Assembly (NCBI GenBank): GCA_049642465.1
Contig: JBAROV010000155.1
Location: forward strand, 8,548 to 72,547
Source: CAWDPQ01 sp049642465
GTDB taxonomy: Bacteria > Acidobacteriota > Vicinamibacteria > Vicinamibacterales > 2-12-FULL-66-21
DNA length: 64,000 nt
Direction: 5' to 3'
Positions 7,603 to 15,645 of this stretch are shown one piece after another; the stretch's first letter is position 1; each line of letters begins with the position of its first letter. Both the position numbers and the translations under genes were made by a program. The notes under the pieces are model-generated. The model worked only from the letters and a program-made list of their open reading frames with translations, had not been told where the DNA came from and made no database searches.

Positions 7603-8655
7603 TCAGCGTTTTTCTACTTCGACTCCGACGGGTGCCGCAAGGCGAATCGTCACGATCGTTCCTGTCGGCAGCGTTGCGGCGTTCCGATCGCCCGCCATCA
7701 CCACGGCGGTGCCCCCCGCGGCGCCCGTTGCCCCGCCAACCACGGCCCCCTTCTTTCCACCGATGAGCGCACCGAGGATCGCGCCCCCGACGGCAGCGCC
7801 GCCAATCTTGCGCGCGCTTTCCCCAGAGGGTGAGTCTCCATCCCGATAGATGGCTTCCGTGCTGATCGGCATTTCCGAGCCATCAGCCAGCACGAGCGTG
7901 TGGAAGCGCACGCCGAGTCGCGCGCGGTCCTTCATTTTGCCGCCGCGCTCGACCAGGATGACGGATCCAACGGCGCGTGCCCCTGACGGAATCGCCACGC
8001 GGCCATCCACCATCACGTCTCGGGTGACTCGCGCGTCTACCCGGTCCTCGAGCCGAGCCCGCTCGGTTGACAGTGCCGTTTCAACCCGAAGCCCGATGAC
8101 AGACGAGGCGGGGACCAGAAGCTGCTCCAACTGGGGAGCAGGAGGTACGACTTCCACAGGCGCCGGTGGCTGTACGTCGGATCGGGGGGCCACAACGGAC
8201 GGGGAGCTGCCTGTGGTCGGCAGTTCTGCAATCGGTTCTCGCATGTCGCGCGATGCTGCCGGCGTCGGTGATTCCGGTGCTGTCGAACGCTGCGGGCGGG
8301 TGGCGGCCGGAGTCGTCTGGACGCGCTGAGCCGTGGATCGTTTGGCAACCGCCGCGGGACGCGAACTCTTTTGCGCTGGTTTGACGGATTCGCGCTCTTC
8401 AGCCGCAGGCGTGGACGCTGCCAGGGCCTCAGATGTCGGCGCCGCCGCAGCGGGCGGCGTGACGACCGCTTCGGTTTCCGCAACGGGTTTCAGCGCCTCG
8501 GGGGAAGTGACTGCCGTCTCCGCCACTGGCGCCGAGGCAGCGACCGCGGCAGGCTCATTCGCGGCATTGTGCCTGACCGCCACGTACGCGCCGCCAGCCG
8601 CAGCGGCAACGCAGCCGGCGGCGAGGGCTCCGATGGCCAGAGATTTCGAAAACAT
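7603..8655 (-). CDS. Membrane-anchored Pro/Ala-rich protein with glycine-zipper domain
   Basis: 350 residues. A signal or anchor helix (IGALAAGCVAAAAGGAYVAV) is followed by a low-complexity Ala/Pro/Thr/Glu linker to about residue 190. A folded part follows (SSVIGLRVETALSTERARLEDRVDARVTRDV, then GRVAIPSGARAVGSV), resembling the TrbI/VirB10-like beta-barrel domain. A glycine-zipper hairpin (GGAILGALIGGKKGAVVGG) and a short beta tail end the protein. Likely periplasmic or envelope-attached; function unknown. The PLP decarboxylase begins right after its stop. Confidence 0.7.
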   Translation of the reverse strand: MFSKSLAIGALAAGCVAAAAGGAYVAVRHNAANEPAAVAASAPVAETAVTSPEALKPVAETEAVVTPPAAAAPTSEALAASTPAAEERESVKPAQKSSRPAAVAKRSTAQRVQTTPAATRPQRSTAPESPTPAASRDMREPIAELPTTGSSPSVVAPRSDVQPPAPVEVVPPAPQLEQLLVPASSVIGLRVETALSTERARLEDRVDARVTRDVMVDGRVAIPSGARAVGSVILVERGGKMKDRARLGVRFHTLVLADGSEMPISTEAIYRDGDSPSGESARKIGGAAVGGAILGALIGGKKGAVVGGATGAAGGTAVVMAGDRNAATLPTGTIVTIRLAAPVGVEVEKR

Positions 8656-8903
8656 GGCAAGCTCCTGAATACGGTCTCTTTGAGCAAGAGCCGTGCCCCG
8701 GGCGCGCAGGAGAATTCTAGCGAAAACCGAGGATTTTCGCCCGAAATCCTGGGGGTGAGAGGCCGTTCCAGGACAACGGCTGTCCTATGATCAGGACCCC
8801 TTTTGCGGGAGGCAGATCAAATCATCAAATATTGTGGGGCTTCGTCTCAGGCACCCGAGTTGCACTCTCCAAGGGGTTCGAACGTTCGCTGCGGAGGTCT
8901 TCC
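8656..8903. other. Divergent intergenic region with hairpins and a possible promoter
   Basis: A 6-bp stem (AGGACA 8770-8775, TGTCCT 8781-8786) runs into a possible plus-strand -10 TATGAT at 8786-8791. A second stem, AGGATTT/AAATCCT, lies near 8731-8751. No gene is visible. Confidence 0.4.
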
Positions 8904-9491
8904 ATGCGCCGTGCTGTGCTTGTCGTGACCGTCCTCGCGTTCCTTGCCGGTAGCGCTGAAGCTCTGACCATTCGAGATGTCATCGAACTGTCCCGCGCCG
9001 GCCTCGGGGACGAGGTGCTGCTGGCGCTCATCGAGGTGGATCGGGGTGTGTATTCGATCGACACGGCCACGCTCAAGCAACTGAAGGCCGCTAGCGTCAG
9101 TGAACGGGTCATCGTCGCGCTTGTCCGCGCCGGGCGCGAGATACCTCCCGAACCGACGCCGATGCCGGTCGCAGACGATCAGGCTCCGGCGCCGCAAGTT
9201 GTCGTCATTGACCACCACGTCGATCAGCCGCCGCAGGTCGTCGAGCGTGTGCGCGAAGTGCCTGTAGCGGTCCCGGTTTATATTCCCGTCATGCGTTCCC
9301 GGCTTCATCGGTCTGTCGATGCTTCGGTGGACACGTCGAATTTCATTCCGTTTCAATCGGGTCCTCCAGCGGCTCGGGCGGTGGAGCCGAGGAAGACCGA
9401 GCCGGTTTACTGGGGATTCGGCGGCAAGCTACGACCCGACGCGTGGGATCCCACCCCGGCGGGCGTCAAGCCGCACGATCGTCGGAGGTAA
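8904..9491 (+). CDS. Secreted protein of unknown function
   Basis: 195 residues with a signal peptide (RRAVLVVTVLAFLAGSAEA) and a conserved-looking N-terminal module DVIELSRAGLGDEVLLALIE followed by IDTATLKQLKAASVSERVIVALV. It has the look of a short helical repeat seen in secreted acidobacterial proteins. The remainder is Pro-rich. The ATG at 8904 is preferred because GGAGG lies at 8893-8897 and the signal peptide begins there. I do not recognise a function. Its 3' end overlaps the convergent YihY gene by 26 bp. Confidence 0.72.
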   Translation: MRRAVLVVTVLAFLAGSAEALTIRDVIELSRAGLGDEVLLALIEVDRGVYSIDTATLKQLKAASVSERVIVALVRAGREIPPEPTPMPVADDQAPAPQVVVIDHHVDQPPQVVERVREVPVAVPVYIPVMRSRLHRSVDASVDTSNFIPFQSGPPAARAVEPRKTEPVYWGFGGKLRPDAWDPTPAGVKPHDRRR

Positions 9492-10614
9492 CTTTCTTCT
9501 TCACTTGCCGCCCGATCCGGACGGCGGCTGGCAGTAACGCGGCGGTTCCAATCAGCAGGTCGCTCGTTCGCAGGCCGTTCTTTGCGGACGCTGGCGATGG
9601 CCGATCGAGGTCACAGTTCAGATTGTCTGGGAAGGGCTTCGCCGGCATCTCGCCGCGTGCCCGACGCTCCTCGTAGTCGCGCTGGGCGGCCACTCCAATT
9701 TTCTTTTTCTCGCCCGGGACTCGTTCCCCAGGCTCCTTTCCGTAGGGCGACGCGTGTTCGATCTCGGCGTTGAGTTCGGCGCCGATCAGAATCGCCACGC
9801 CCGACAGATAGAACCAAAGGAGCAAGACCATTACGCCGCCAAGCGTTCCGTAGGTCTCGACGTTGTAGGTGTCGAACCGCGCGAGATAGGTCCGGAAGCC
9901 GATCGACACGATGATCCACAGCGCCGCCGCGAGTACCGACCCCGGTGTGATCCAGACCCAGTCCTGTTCCGCATCAGGCGCGAAGTAGTAGACCAAGGCA
10001 ATGGCTGTGGCGATGAGTACGAATACGAGCGGCCACTGCAGCACCATCCATGTCCACTTGAACGCCACACCAAGATGCATCGCGTTGGCGACGCGCTCCG
10101 CGAGCGTAGGCCCTGCGATGATGAGCGTCATCGACGCCAGGATGAACACCGCAAGCCCCACGGTCAATCCGATGGCGACCAGTCGCACTTTCCACCACGA
10201 ACGGCTTTCGGTGATGTCGTACGCCGCGTTGAGCGTGGTGGTCATCGACATCACGGCGGCGGAACTGCTCCAGATGGTCAGCAGAAACGCAAACGTGAGC
10301 AACCCGCCGGCGTTGCTTCCAGCGATCTTTCCGAGTTGCTCGGTGACAATTTTGATGACATCAGGGGGCGCGACGCGGCCAAGCATCCCGACGACCTGGT
10401 CCATCAGGTTTTCAACCGGGAAGAAACTCGCGAGCGAGATCATCGCGAGGATCGCCGGGAAGAGCGCAAAGAAGAAATAGTACGCCTGCTGCGCCGCAAG
10501 ATTCAGCACATCGTCGGCGATCGTCTCCTTGACGGTTCGCTTCAGCAGAGTTCCCCAGCTCAACGGCACGTGAAGGTGGGCCAGCATGACGCTGGTTGTG
10601 GGTAGCAATCGCAT
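9466..10614 (-). CDS. YihY/UPF0761 family inner-membrane protein
   Basis: About 382 residues with six hydrophobic segments and the family landmarks DDVLNLAAQQAYYFFFALFPAILA, SSAAVMSMTTTLNAAYDI, and TYGTLGGVMVLLLWFYLSG followed by GAELNAEIE. This family was once called ribonuclease BN, a name no longer supported; its role in the inner membrane is unresolved. The C-terminal cytoplasmic tail is charged (EKKKIGVAAQRDYEERRARGE). The start is set at ATG 10614; ATG 10587 is possible. Longer versions would run into the divergent peptidase gene. Confidence 0.85.
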   Translation of the reverse strand: MRLLPTTSVMLAHLHVPLSWGTLLKRTVKETIADDVLNLAAQQAYYFFFALFPAILAMISLASFFPVENLMDQVVGMLGRVAPPDVIKIVTEQLGKIAGSNAGGLLTFAFLLTIWSSSAAVMSMTTTLNAAYDITESRSWWKVRLVAIGLTVGLAVFILASMTLIIAGPTLAERVANAMHLGVAFKWTWMVLQWPLVFVLIATAIALVYYFAPDAEQDWVWITPGSVLAAALWIIVSIGFRTYLARFDTYNVETYGTLGGVMVLLLWFYLSGVAILIGAELNAEIEHASPYGKEPGERVPGEKKKIGVAAQRDYEERRARGEMPAKPFPDNLNCDLDRPSPASAKNGLRTSDLLIGTAALLPAAVRIGRQVKKKVTSDDRAA

Positions 10615-10684
10615 TGCCAGCGGCTTCGGAATCTGTGCTATAAGGCGGCGTTTGCCGTTAAGGGTTTGTGCTTCAGGAGGATGT

Positions 10685-13618
10685 ATGACTCGAGCTCCGC
10701 GACGTCGCGTGTTCCGCTTCGCGCTCGCGATCGTCGCGGTTGCCGCCGTGATGCCGAGCGGCAACCCGTCTGCCCAATCCCGCGGCACCCCGGCGAAGCA
10801 GAAGATCGACGCCGATTACACCGCGAAAATCAAGGAGTACCTGCAAGATCCGCGGATAACCAGCGAACTCGTGGATCATCTGCCAGCCTCCGAGACCGTC
10901 CCGACGCCGCTCAAGTTCTTCGGTCGAATCGTCGGCACTCCGGGCGAACTCACCTACGCCAAGGACATCTACCGGTACTACGATGCACTCGACAAGGCGT
11001 CTGACCGGATAGCCGTCTGGAGAATCGGAAAGACGGAAGAAGGGCGTGACATGGTGCTGTTGGCGGTGGCCGATGAGGCAACCCTCAGGCAGATCGACAA
11101 GTACAAGGGCATGCTGGCGTCGCTGACAGACCCGCGGAAGACCAGCGAAGAGCAGGCGCAGCAGATCCTGAAGACCGCCAAGCCGATCTACTGGATTACG
11201 AGCGGCATGCACTCGACTGAAACGGGCGGTCCGGAAATGCTCATTGAACTCCCGTATCGACTGGCGGTCGAAGAGACGCCCTTTATCCAGACGATCCGCA
11301 ACAATGTCATCACGTTGATTACGCCGGTCATCGAAGTCGATGGCCGCGAAAAGCAGGTCGATACCTATTACTTCAACAAGAAGCAGCCGCAGGGAGCGCC
11401 GCGGCTGCCGTTGATGTACTGGGGCAAGTACGTCGCTCACGACAACAACCGCGACGGGATGGGGCAGTTTCTCGCGCTGACGAAGAACGTGACGAAGACG
11501 TTCCTCGAGTGGAAGCCGACGATCATGCACGACCTGCACGAGCAGTCCACGTATCTGTACGCGTCCACCGGAACGGGGCCTTACAACGAATCGATCGATC
11601 CCATCACGATCGACGAATGGTGGGTACTCGCGAAGACGGAAGTCATGGAGATGACCAAGCGTGGCGTTCCCGGCGTCTGGACCTACGGGTTCTACGACGG
11701 GTGGACGCCGAACTACATGTTCTTCATCGCGCACTCCCACAATGCAATGGGACGGTTTTACGAGGTGATGGGCTACGGTCCCGACAATCGCACCGTCACG
11801 GCGCAGCCCAATACGACAAGCCGTGAGTGGTTCCGCCCGAACCCGCCCCTCCCGTCCATTCAGTGGGGTCCGCGCAACAACACCAACATTCAGCAATCGG
11901 CGATTCTCATTGCGCTGAACCACGTCGCCAGGAACAAGGACACGTATCTCGAGAACTACTGGCTCAAGAACAAGCGCGCGCTGGAGAAGGGCACGAAGGG
12001 ACCGACCTATGGCTGGGTCATCCCTGGAACTCAGAGGCGGAAGGCGGATGCAGCGGACGCGGTCAATGAATTGCGCCGGCAGGGGCTCGAGATTCACACG
12101 GCGCCGGCCGCATTCAAGGCTGGCAACGTGGAGGTGAAGGCCGGCGATTACGTCATCCGAGGAGATCAACCGTACCGCACGCTGGCGGACATGTACTTTT
12201 CGATTCAGAACTTCTCACCGGCGAACCCGCGTCCGTACGACGATACCGGCTGGACCTTCCAGTTCATGCGAAATGTGGTCGTCAAGCCGATCACCGAGAA
12301 GCCATCGTTCGGACAACTCGCGCTCCTGACGACCGACGCGAAGGCGCCAGGCGGCATCGAGGGAAACGGACCGGTTCTCATCGTCGATCACACGACGGAA
12401 AACAACCTCATGACGTTCCGCTTCAAGCATCGCGACGTGAAGATGCAGGCGGCAGAAGAGGATTTTGAAGCGGCAGGACGGAAATTCGCCGCTGGGGCGT
12501 TCATCATTCCCTCCGGCGACCGACCCATGCTCGACGCATCGCTGAAGGCTCTTGGCCTGTCGGCGTGGGCGGTGGCGAGTGCGCCCACCGTCAGGTCGCA
12601 CGACCTCGACATCCCGAGGATCGGGTACGTGCACAGTTGGGCCAATACGCAGAACGAAGGGTGGGTGCGGGCGGCGTTCGATACCTACGGGGTGCCGTAC
12701 ACGTACTTCGCGGACATCAAGCTGCGCGATGGCAACCTGCGGCAGAAGTACGACGTCATTGTGTATCCGCACGTCGGGGGAAATGCGCAGTCCCAAGTCA
12801 ATGGGATTCCGAAAACCGGGACCGCGCCGCTCCCGTACAGGAAGACCGAGGCCACGCCGAACCTTGGCGCCCAGGATCAGGCGGACGATATTCGCGGCGG
12901 CATGGGATGGGAGGGCCTCAACGAGCTCGTCAAGTTCGTCCGCGAAGGGGGAACGCTCATCACAGAAGGCGCGACGGCCACGATTTTCCCTGAATACAAC
13001 GTCACAACAGGCGTGACCGTCGAGAGTCCGGATGGACTCTTCGCACGCGGCTCGATCATGCGCGGCGTCTTCGCCGATCGTCGCAGTCCGATCGCGTACG
13101 GCTATGACGCTCAGGTTCCGGTGTACTTCAACCAGGATCCTGTGTTGAGCGTCAGCAGTGGCGGAGTCGGTGGTTTCGGCGGCCGTGGCGACGGGAACAT
13201 TCCGGGCGTTGGCATGAACATCACACCGATGGCCAGTGCTTCGTCGCAGCAGCGTCTGTCGGTCTGGGATCCGGAATCACCGGCGACGCCGGCGCTGAGC
13301 GCTGGTGGCCGCGGGCAGCGAGGCGGGGGCGGCCGCGGCGGTGAGGTGCAGGGTGGTGGACGTGGCGGGGGACGCGGGGGCTTCGGCGGGGTTGGCGGCG
13401 ACGAAGTGCGACCGCGCGTCGTACTGCAGTTCCCGTCCAACGCCGAGGACATGCTGCTGTCAGGCACACTCGTCGGTGGTCAGGCGCTTGTCAACCGCGC
13501 GCAGGTCGTCGATATGCCGCTCGGTCAGGGGCATGTGATCGCGTTTGCCATTCGTCCATTCTGGCGCTGGCAGACACATGGCACGCACTTTCTCGCGTTC
13601 AACGCGATCCTGAACTAG
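10685..13618 (+). CDS. Secreted M14-family zinc carboxypeptidase with Gly/Arg-rich insert
   Basis: 977 residues with a signal peptide (FALAIVAVAAVMPSG). The M14 zinc site is seen in SGMHSTETGG (HxxE) and MHDLHEQ (third ligand), in a catalytic part of roughly residues 60-420. The C-terminal half has a beta-rich domain and a glutamine-amidotransferase-like stretch (VREGGTLITEGATA). Between about 840 and 920 there are two Gly-rich segments, GGVGGFGGRGDGN and a longer run of RGG/GGR repeats; this is unusual for a peptidase. AGGAGG at 10675-10680 fixes the ATG. Likely extracellular protein or peptide breakdown. Confidence 0.85.
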   Translation: MTRAPRRRVFRFALAIVAVAAVMPSGNPSAQSRGTPAKQKIDADYTAKIKEYLQDPRITSELVDHLPASETVPTPLKFFGRIVGTPGELTYAKDIYRYYDALDKASDRIAVWRIGKTEEGRDMVLLAVADEATLRQIDKYKGMLASLTDPRKTSEEQAQQILKTAKPIYWITSGMHSTETGGPEMLIELPYRLAVEETPFIQTIRNNVITLITPVIEVDGREKQVDTYYFNKKQPQGAPRLPLMYWGKYVAHDNNRDGMGQFLALTKNVTKTFLEWKPTIMHDLHEQSTYLYASTGTGPYNESIDPITIDEWWVLAKTEVMEMTKRGVPGVWTYGFYDGWTPNYMFFIAHSHNAMGRFYEVMGYGPDNRTVTAQPNTTSREWFRPNPPLPSIQWGPRNNTNIQQSAILIALNHVARNKDTYLENYWLKNKRALEKGTKGPTYGWVIPGTQRRKADAADAVNELRRQGLEIHTAPAAFKAGNVEVKAGDYVIRGDQPYRTLADMYFSIQNFSPANPRPYDDTGWTFQFMRNVVVKPITEKPSFGQLALLTTDAKAPGGIEGNGPVLIVDHTTENNLMTFRFKHRDVKMQAAEEDFEAAGRKFAAGAFIIPSGDRPMLDASLKALGLSAWAVASAPTVRSHDLDIPRIGYVHSWANTQNEGWVRAAFDTYGVPYTYFADIKLRDGNLRQKYDVIVYPHVGGNAQSQVNGIPKTGTAPLPYRKTEATPNLGAQDQADDIRGGMGWEGLNELVKFVREGGTLITEGATATIFPEYNVTTGVTVESPDGLFARGSIMRGVFADRRSPIAYGYDAQVPVYFNQDPVLSVSSGGVGGFGGRGDGNIPGVGMNITPMASASSQQRLSVWDPESPATPALSAGGRGQRGGGGRGGEVQGGGRGGGRGGFGGVGGDEVRPRVVLQFPSNAEDMLLSGTLVGGQALVNRAQVVDMPLGQGHVIAFAIRPFWRWQTHGTHFLAFNAILN

Positions 13619-14399
13619 AACGATCTGGATGCTGGTCGCCCCGCGGCCAGGACCAGCACCTCGCCGGCGCAGTAGAAAAAGGGGACAGTCCCCCTTTTGC
13701 GGAATCGGACACTGCCGCAAAAGGGGGACTGTCCCCTTTTTGCGTTTTCGGACGGCCCAGGGGACGTAGGGTCGAGGCCAGACCGTGCGTCTTTGCCATT
13801 TGGTGCGTCCACTCTGCGTCTCCGTACGGCGCCCCACGCACGACCGACTGCCTGACGGTGAGCAGTTCCTCTAATCCAATGTCTCCGTTCACCCAGTCAC
13901 ACCAGCCGGAAGGCCGCTCGGTCGGCGATGCAGACAGCGCCGGTCTCCATTCGCTTGGGTTCGTCTTCAAGCTTGACCAGGTCCAGTCCTCCGCACGGTG
14001 CACGAGATTCGCCCGCAGAGCGTTCGCCTCGACATACCTCAGGACGGTGAGAAGATGCCGGCCTGGCTGCACCAGGAAATTCTTGAATCTGCCCTGATAC
14101 AGGTGACCGGTGCCGGTACTGCCGTAATGCTGATGGTATCGCCGCACGTGCGTACCTAGCAGCCACTGCATGTACGCAGAAAGCGCAGCACTGGAATCAG
14201 GCTGCACCACGAAATGCACGTGATTGGGCATGAGGCAATACGCAATCAGCGGTAATCTCACGTGCGTTTGCGCTTCGGCCATGAGACGCAAAAACGCCCA
14301 GTAATCCTCGCGCTTGCGAAAGATCCTCTTCCGGTCATTTCCGCGACTCAGCACGTGTTGAACCATGCCTGGCGGACAGCAGCGGTGCGTGCGTGGCAT
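13599..14399 (-). CDS. REP-associated tyrosine transposase (RAYT)
   Basis: Y1 HUH-superfamily transposase, 266 residues. It has GMVQHVLSRGNDRKRIF, the HUH metal site PNHVHFVVQ, GHLYQGRFKNFLV and the catalytic tyrosine in LLTVLRYVEANALRANLV. These single-copy enzymes mobilise REP palindromes. A 66-bp pair of such palindromes lies within the 3' end of this gene (13676-13741) and is translated in frame as Lys-Gly-Asp-Ser-Pro-Pro-Phe-like peptides, so the C-terminus is probably not native. The ATG at 14399 gives the usual family N-terminus MPRTHR; the longer GTG start is unlikely. The tail overlaps the peptidase gene by 20 bp. Confidence 0.9.
   Translation of the reverse strand: MPRTHRCCPPGMVQHVLSRGNDRKRIFRKREDYWAFLRLMAEAQTHVRLPLIAYCLMPNHVHFVVQPDSSAALSAYMQWLLGTHVRRYHQHYGSTGTGHLYQGRFKNFLVQPGRHLLTVLRYVEANALRANLVHRAEDWTWSSLKTNPSEWRPALSASPTERPSGWCDWVNGDIGLEELLTVRQSVVRGAPYGDAEWTHQMAKTHGLASTLRPLGRPKTQKGDSPPFAAVSDSAKGGLSPFSTAPARCWSWPRGDQHPDRSSSGSR
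13676..13741. repeat. REP/BIME element: paired palindromes next to RAYT
   Basis: A perfect 27-bp inverted repeat, 13676-13702 and 13715-13741, around a 12-bp centre. Each arm contains the self-complementary core AAAAGGGGACAGTCCCC. The same core occurs three more times at 15537-15645. The position inside the 3' end of a RAYT gene marks it as a bacterial interspersed mosaic element. Confidence 0.93.
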
Positions 14400-14473
14400 G
14401 TGGATGTGACATCGGATCTCAAGACTCGTACCCGCCACTGCACGATTCACGGCTGCCCGCGTATTATCGGCAG

Positions 14474-15535
14474 GTGGGGCGAACCCAGGACGTCATCATC
14501 ATCGGCGCCGGCATAATCGGCTGCGCGATTGGGCGTGAGCTCGCACGACGGGGCGCCAGCGTGAGGATCTTCGAAAGCCGAAGTGTTGGTGCGGGCGCAA
14601 CGCATGCATCTGCTGGCGTGCTCGCGCCGTACATCGAGGCTCACGAACGGGGTCCGCTATTCGACCTGACGCTCCAATCGCTTGCGATGTATGACGAGTT
14701 CATCGCCGAGGTGTCGGGGGAAGCCGGCATCACTGTGGAATACCGACGCTGCGGGACGCTGGAAGTGGCGATGGACGCCGCGTCTGAGGTTCGGCTTCGC
14801 GAGAGTGCCACGCGGCCTGACGAAGGGAACGTGCTGCAATGGTTGGACGCCAGGGGCGCTCGTTCGCTCGAGCCTGCGCTTCCAGAATCGATACGTGGTG
14901 CGCTGTTCGCTTCCCTCCATGGCTATGTTGCGGTTCCGGAGCTGACGGACGCACTGGTTTGGGCTGCGCTCCGACATGGCGCCCAACTTGAGACAACCGA
15001 TCGCGTCACAGCCGTTCAGCCGATGGACAAGGGACTGACAGTCGTGACCTCTGACGGGACGATGTGGTCGGCAGGCCGGGTCGTTGTCGCGGCGGGAAGC
15101 TGGTCGGGGCAGATCGCGACAGAGCCGGCGCCCCGTCCGCAGGTGAAGCCGATCAGGGGACAGCTACTCCGCCTGCGATGGCACGCCGAGCCGCTCCGAC
15201 ACATCATCTGGGGACCCGGATGCTACATCGTGCCCTGGGAGAATGGGATGGTTCTGGTGGGGGCGACCGTGGAAGACGTCGGATTCGACGAACGTGTCAC
15301 CGTTGCGGGCGTCCGTGGATTGCTGGACGCCGCCAGCGAGCTGTTGCCAGACGTACCACAGGCGACATTCGTAGAGGCACGCGCAGGGCTTCGACCGGCG
15401 AGTCATGGCGGACTGCCGATCATCCGCCGATCGTCCGACGAGCTGCCGCAGCTCATTTACGCGACCGGCCACTATCGCAACGGTGTCCTGCTCGCGCCCC
15501 TCACCGCCAAGCTGGTCGCCGATCTCGTTTTCTGA
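14474..15535 (+). CDS. thiO: FAD-dependent glycine oxidase (ThiO-like)
   Basis: 353 residues, DAO-type flavoprotein. It has the FAD-binding motif DVIIIGAGIIGCAIGRELARRG at the very N-terminus and the ThiO-like GAGATHASAGVLAPYIEAH, VKPIRGQLLRL and the C-terminal FAD contact ATGHYRNGVLLAPLTA. ThiO makes iminoglycine for the thiazole half of thiamine. No other thi gene is near, so a different amino-acid oxidase is possible. The GTG at 14474 is chosen because a TATTAT box (14462-14467) lies 7 nt upstream and no coding-like sequence precedes it, so the gene may be leaderless. REP palindromes begin 2 bp after the stop. Confidence 0.82.
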   Translation: MGRTQDVIIIGAGIIGCAIGRELARRGASVRIFESRSVGAGATHASAGVLAPYIEAHERGPLFDLTLQSLAMYDEFIAEVSGEAGITVEYRRCGTLEVAMDAASEVRLRESATRPDEGNVLQWLDARGARSLEPALPESIRGALFASLHGYVAVPELTDALVWAALRHGAQLETTDRVTAVQPMDKGLTVVTSDGTMWSAGRVVVAAGSWSGQIATEPAPRPQVKPIRGQLLRLRWHAEPLRHIIWGPGCYIVPWENGMVLVGATVEDVGFDERVTVAGVRGLLDAASELLPDVPQATFVEARAGLRPASHGGLPIIRRSSDELPQLIYATGHYRNGVLLAPLTAKLVADLVF

Positions 15536-15536
15536 G

Positions 15537-15645
15537 AAAAAGGGGACAGTCCCCCTTCTGCAAAACCGGACAGTCTGGGAAAAGGGGGACTGTCCCCTTT
15601 TTCGCCGGGTGTCCGGTTTTGCGAAAAGGGGACAGTCCCCCTTTT
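15537..15645. repeat. REP/BIME cluster, three palindrome copies
   Basis: Three copies of the palindrome found beside the RAYT gene: 15537-15557, 15580-15602 (inverted orientation) and 15624-15645. They are separated by about 22 bp containing CCGGACAGTCTGG and CCGGTTTTGCG. They fill the space between two convergent genes, and the last copy contributes the TAA stop of the TolC-like gene (15644-15646). They may act as a bidirectional terminator. Confidence 0.9.

Noticed and set aside
9466..10614. Ribonuclease BN annotation for the YihY protein
   Set aside because: The RNase BN activity was reassigned to another protein; this family is membrane-bound with no nuclease motif.
10673..12169. A 498-codon minus-strand frame opposite the large M14 peptidase
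   Set aside because: Antisense to conserved zinc-site sequence; the product is Arg-rich without domains.
13676..15645. CRISPR array
   Set aside because: The repeats are self-palindromic, alternate in orientation, have no regular spacers and no cas genes, and fit REP/BIME elements.
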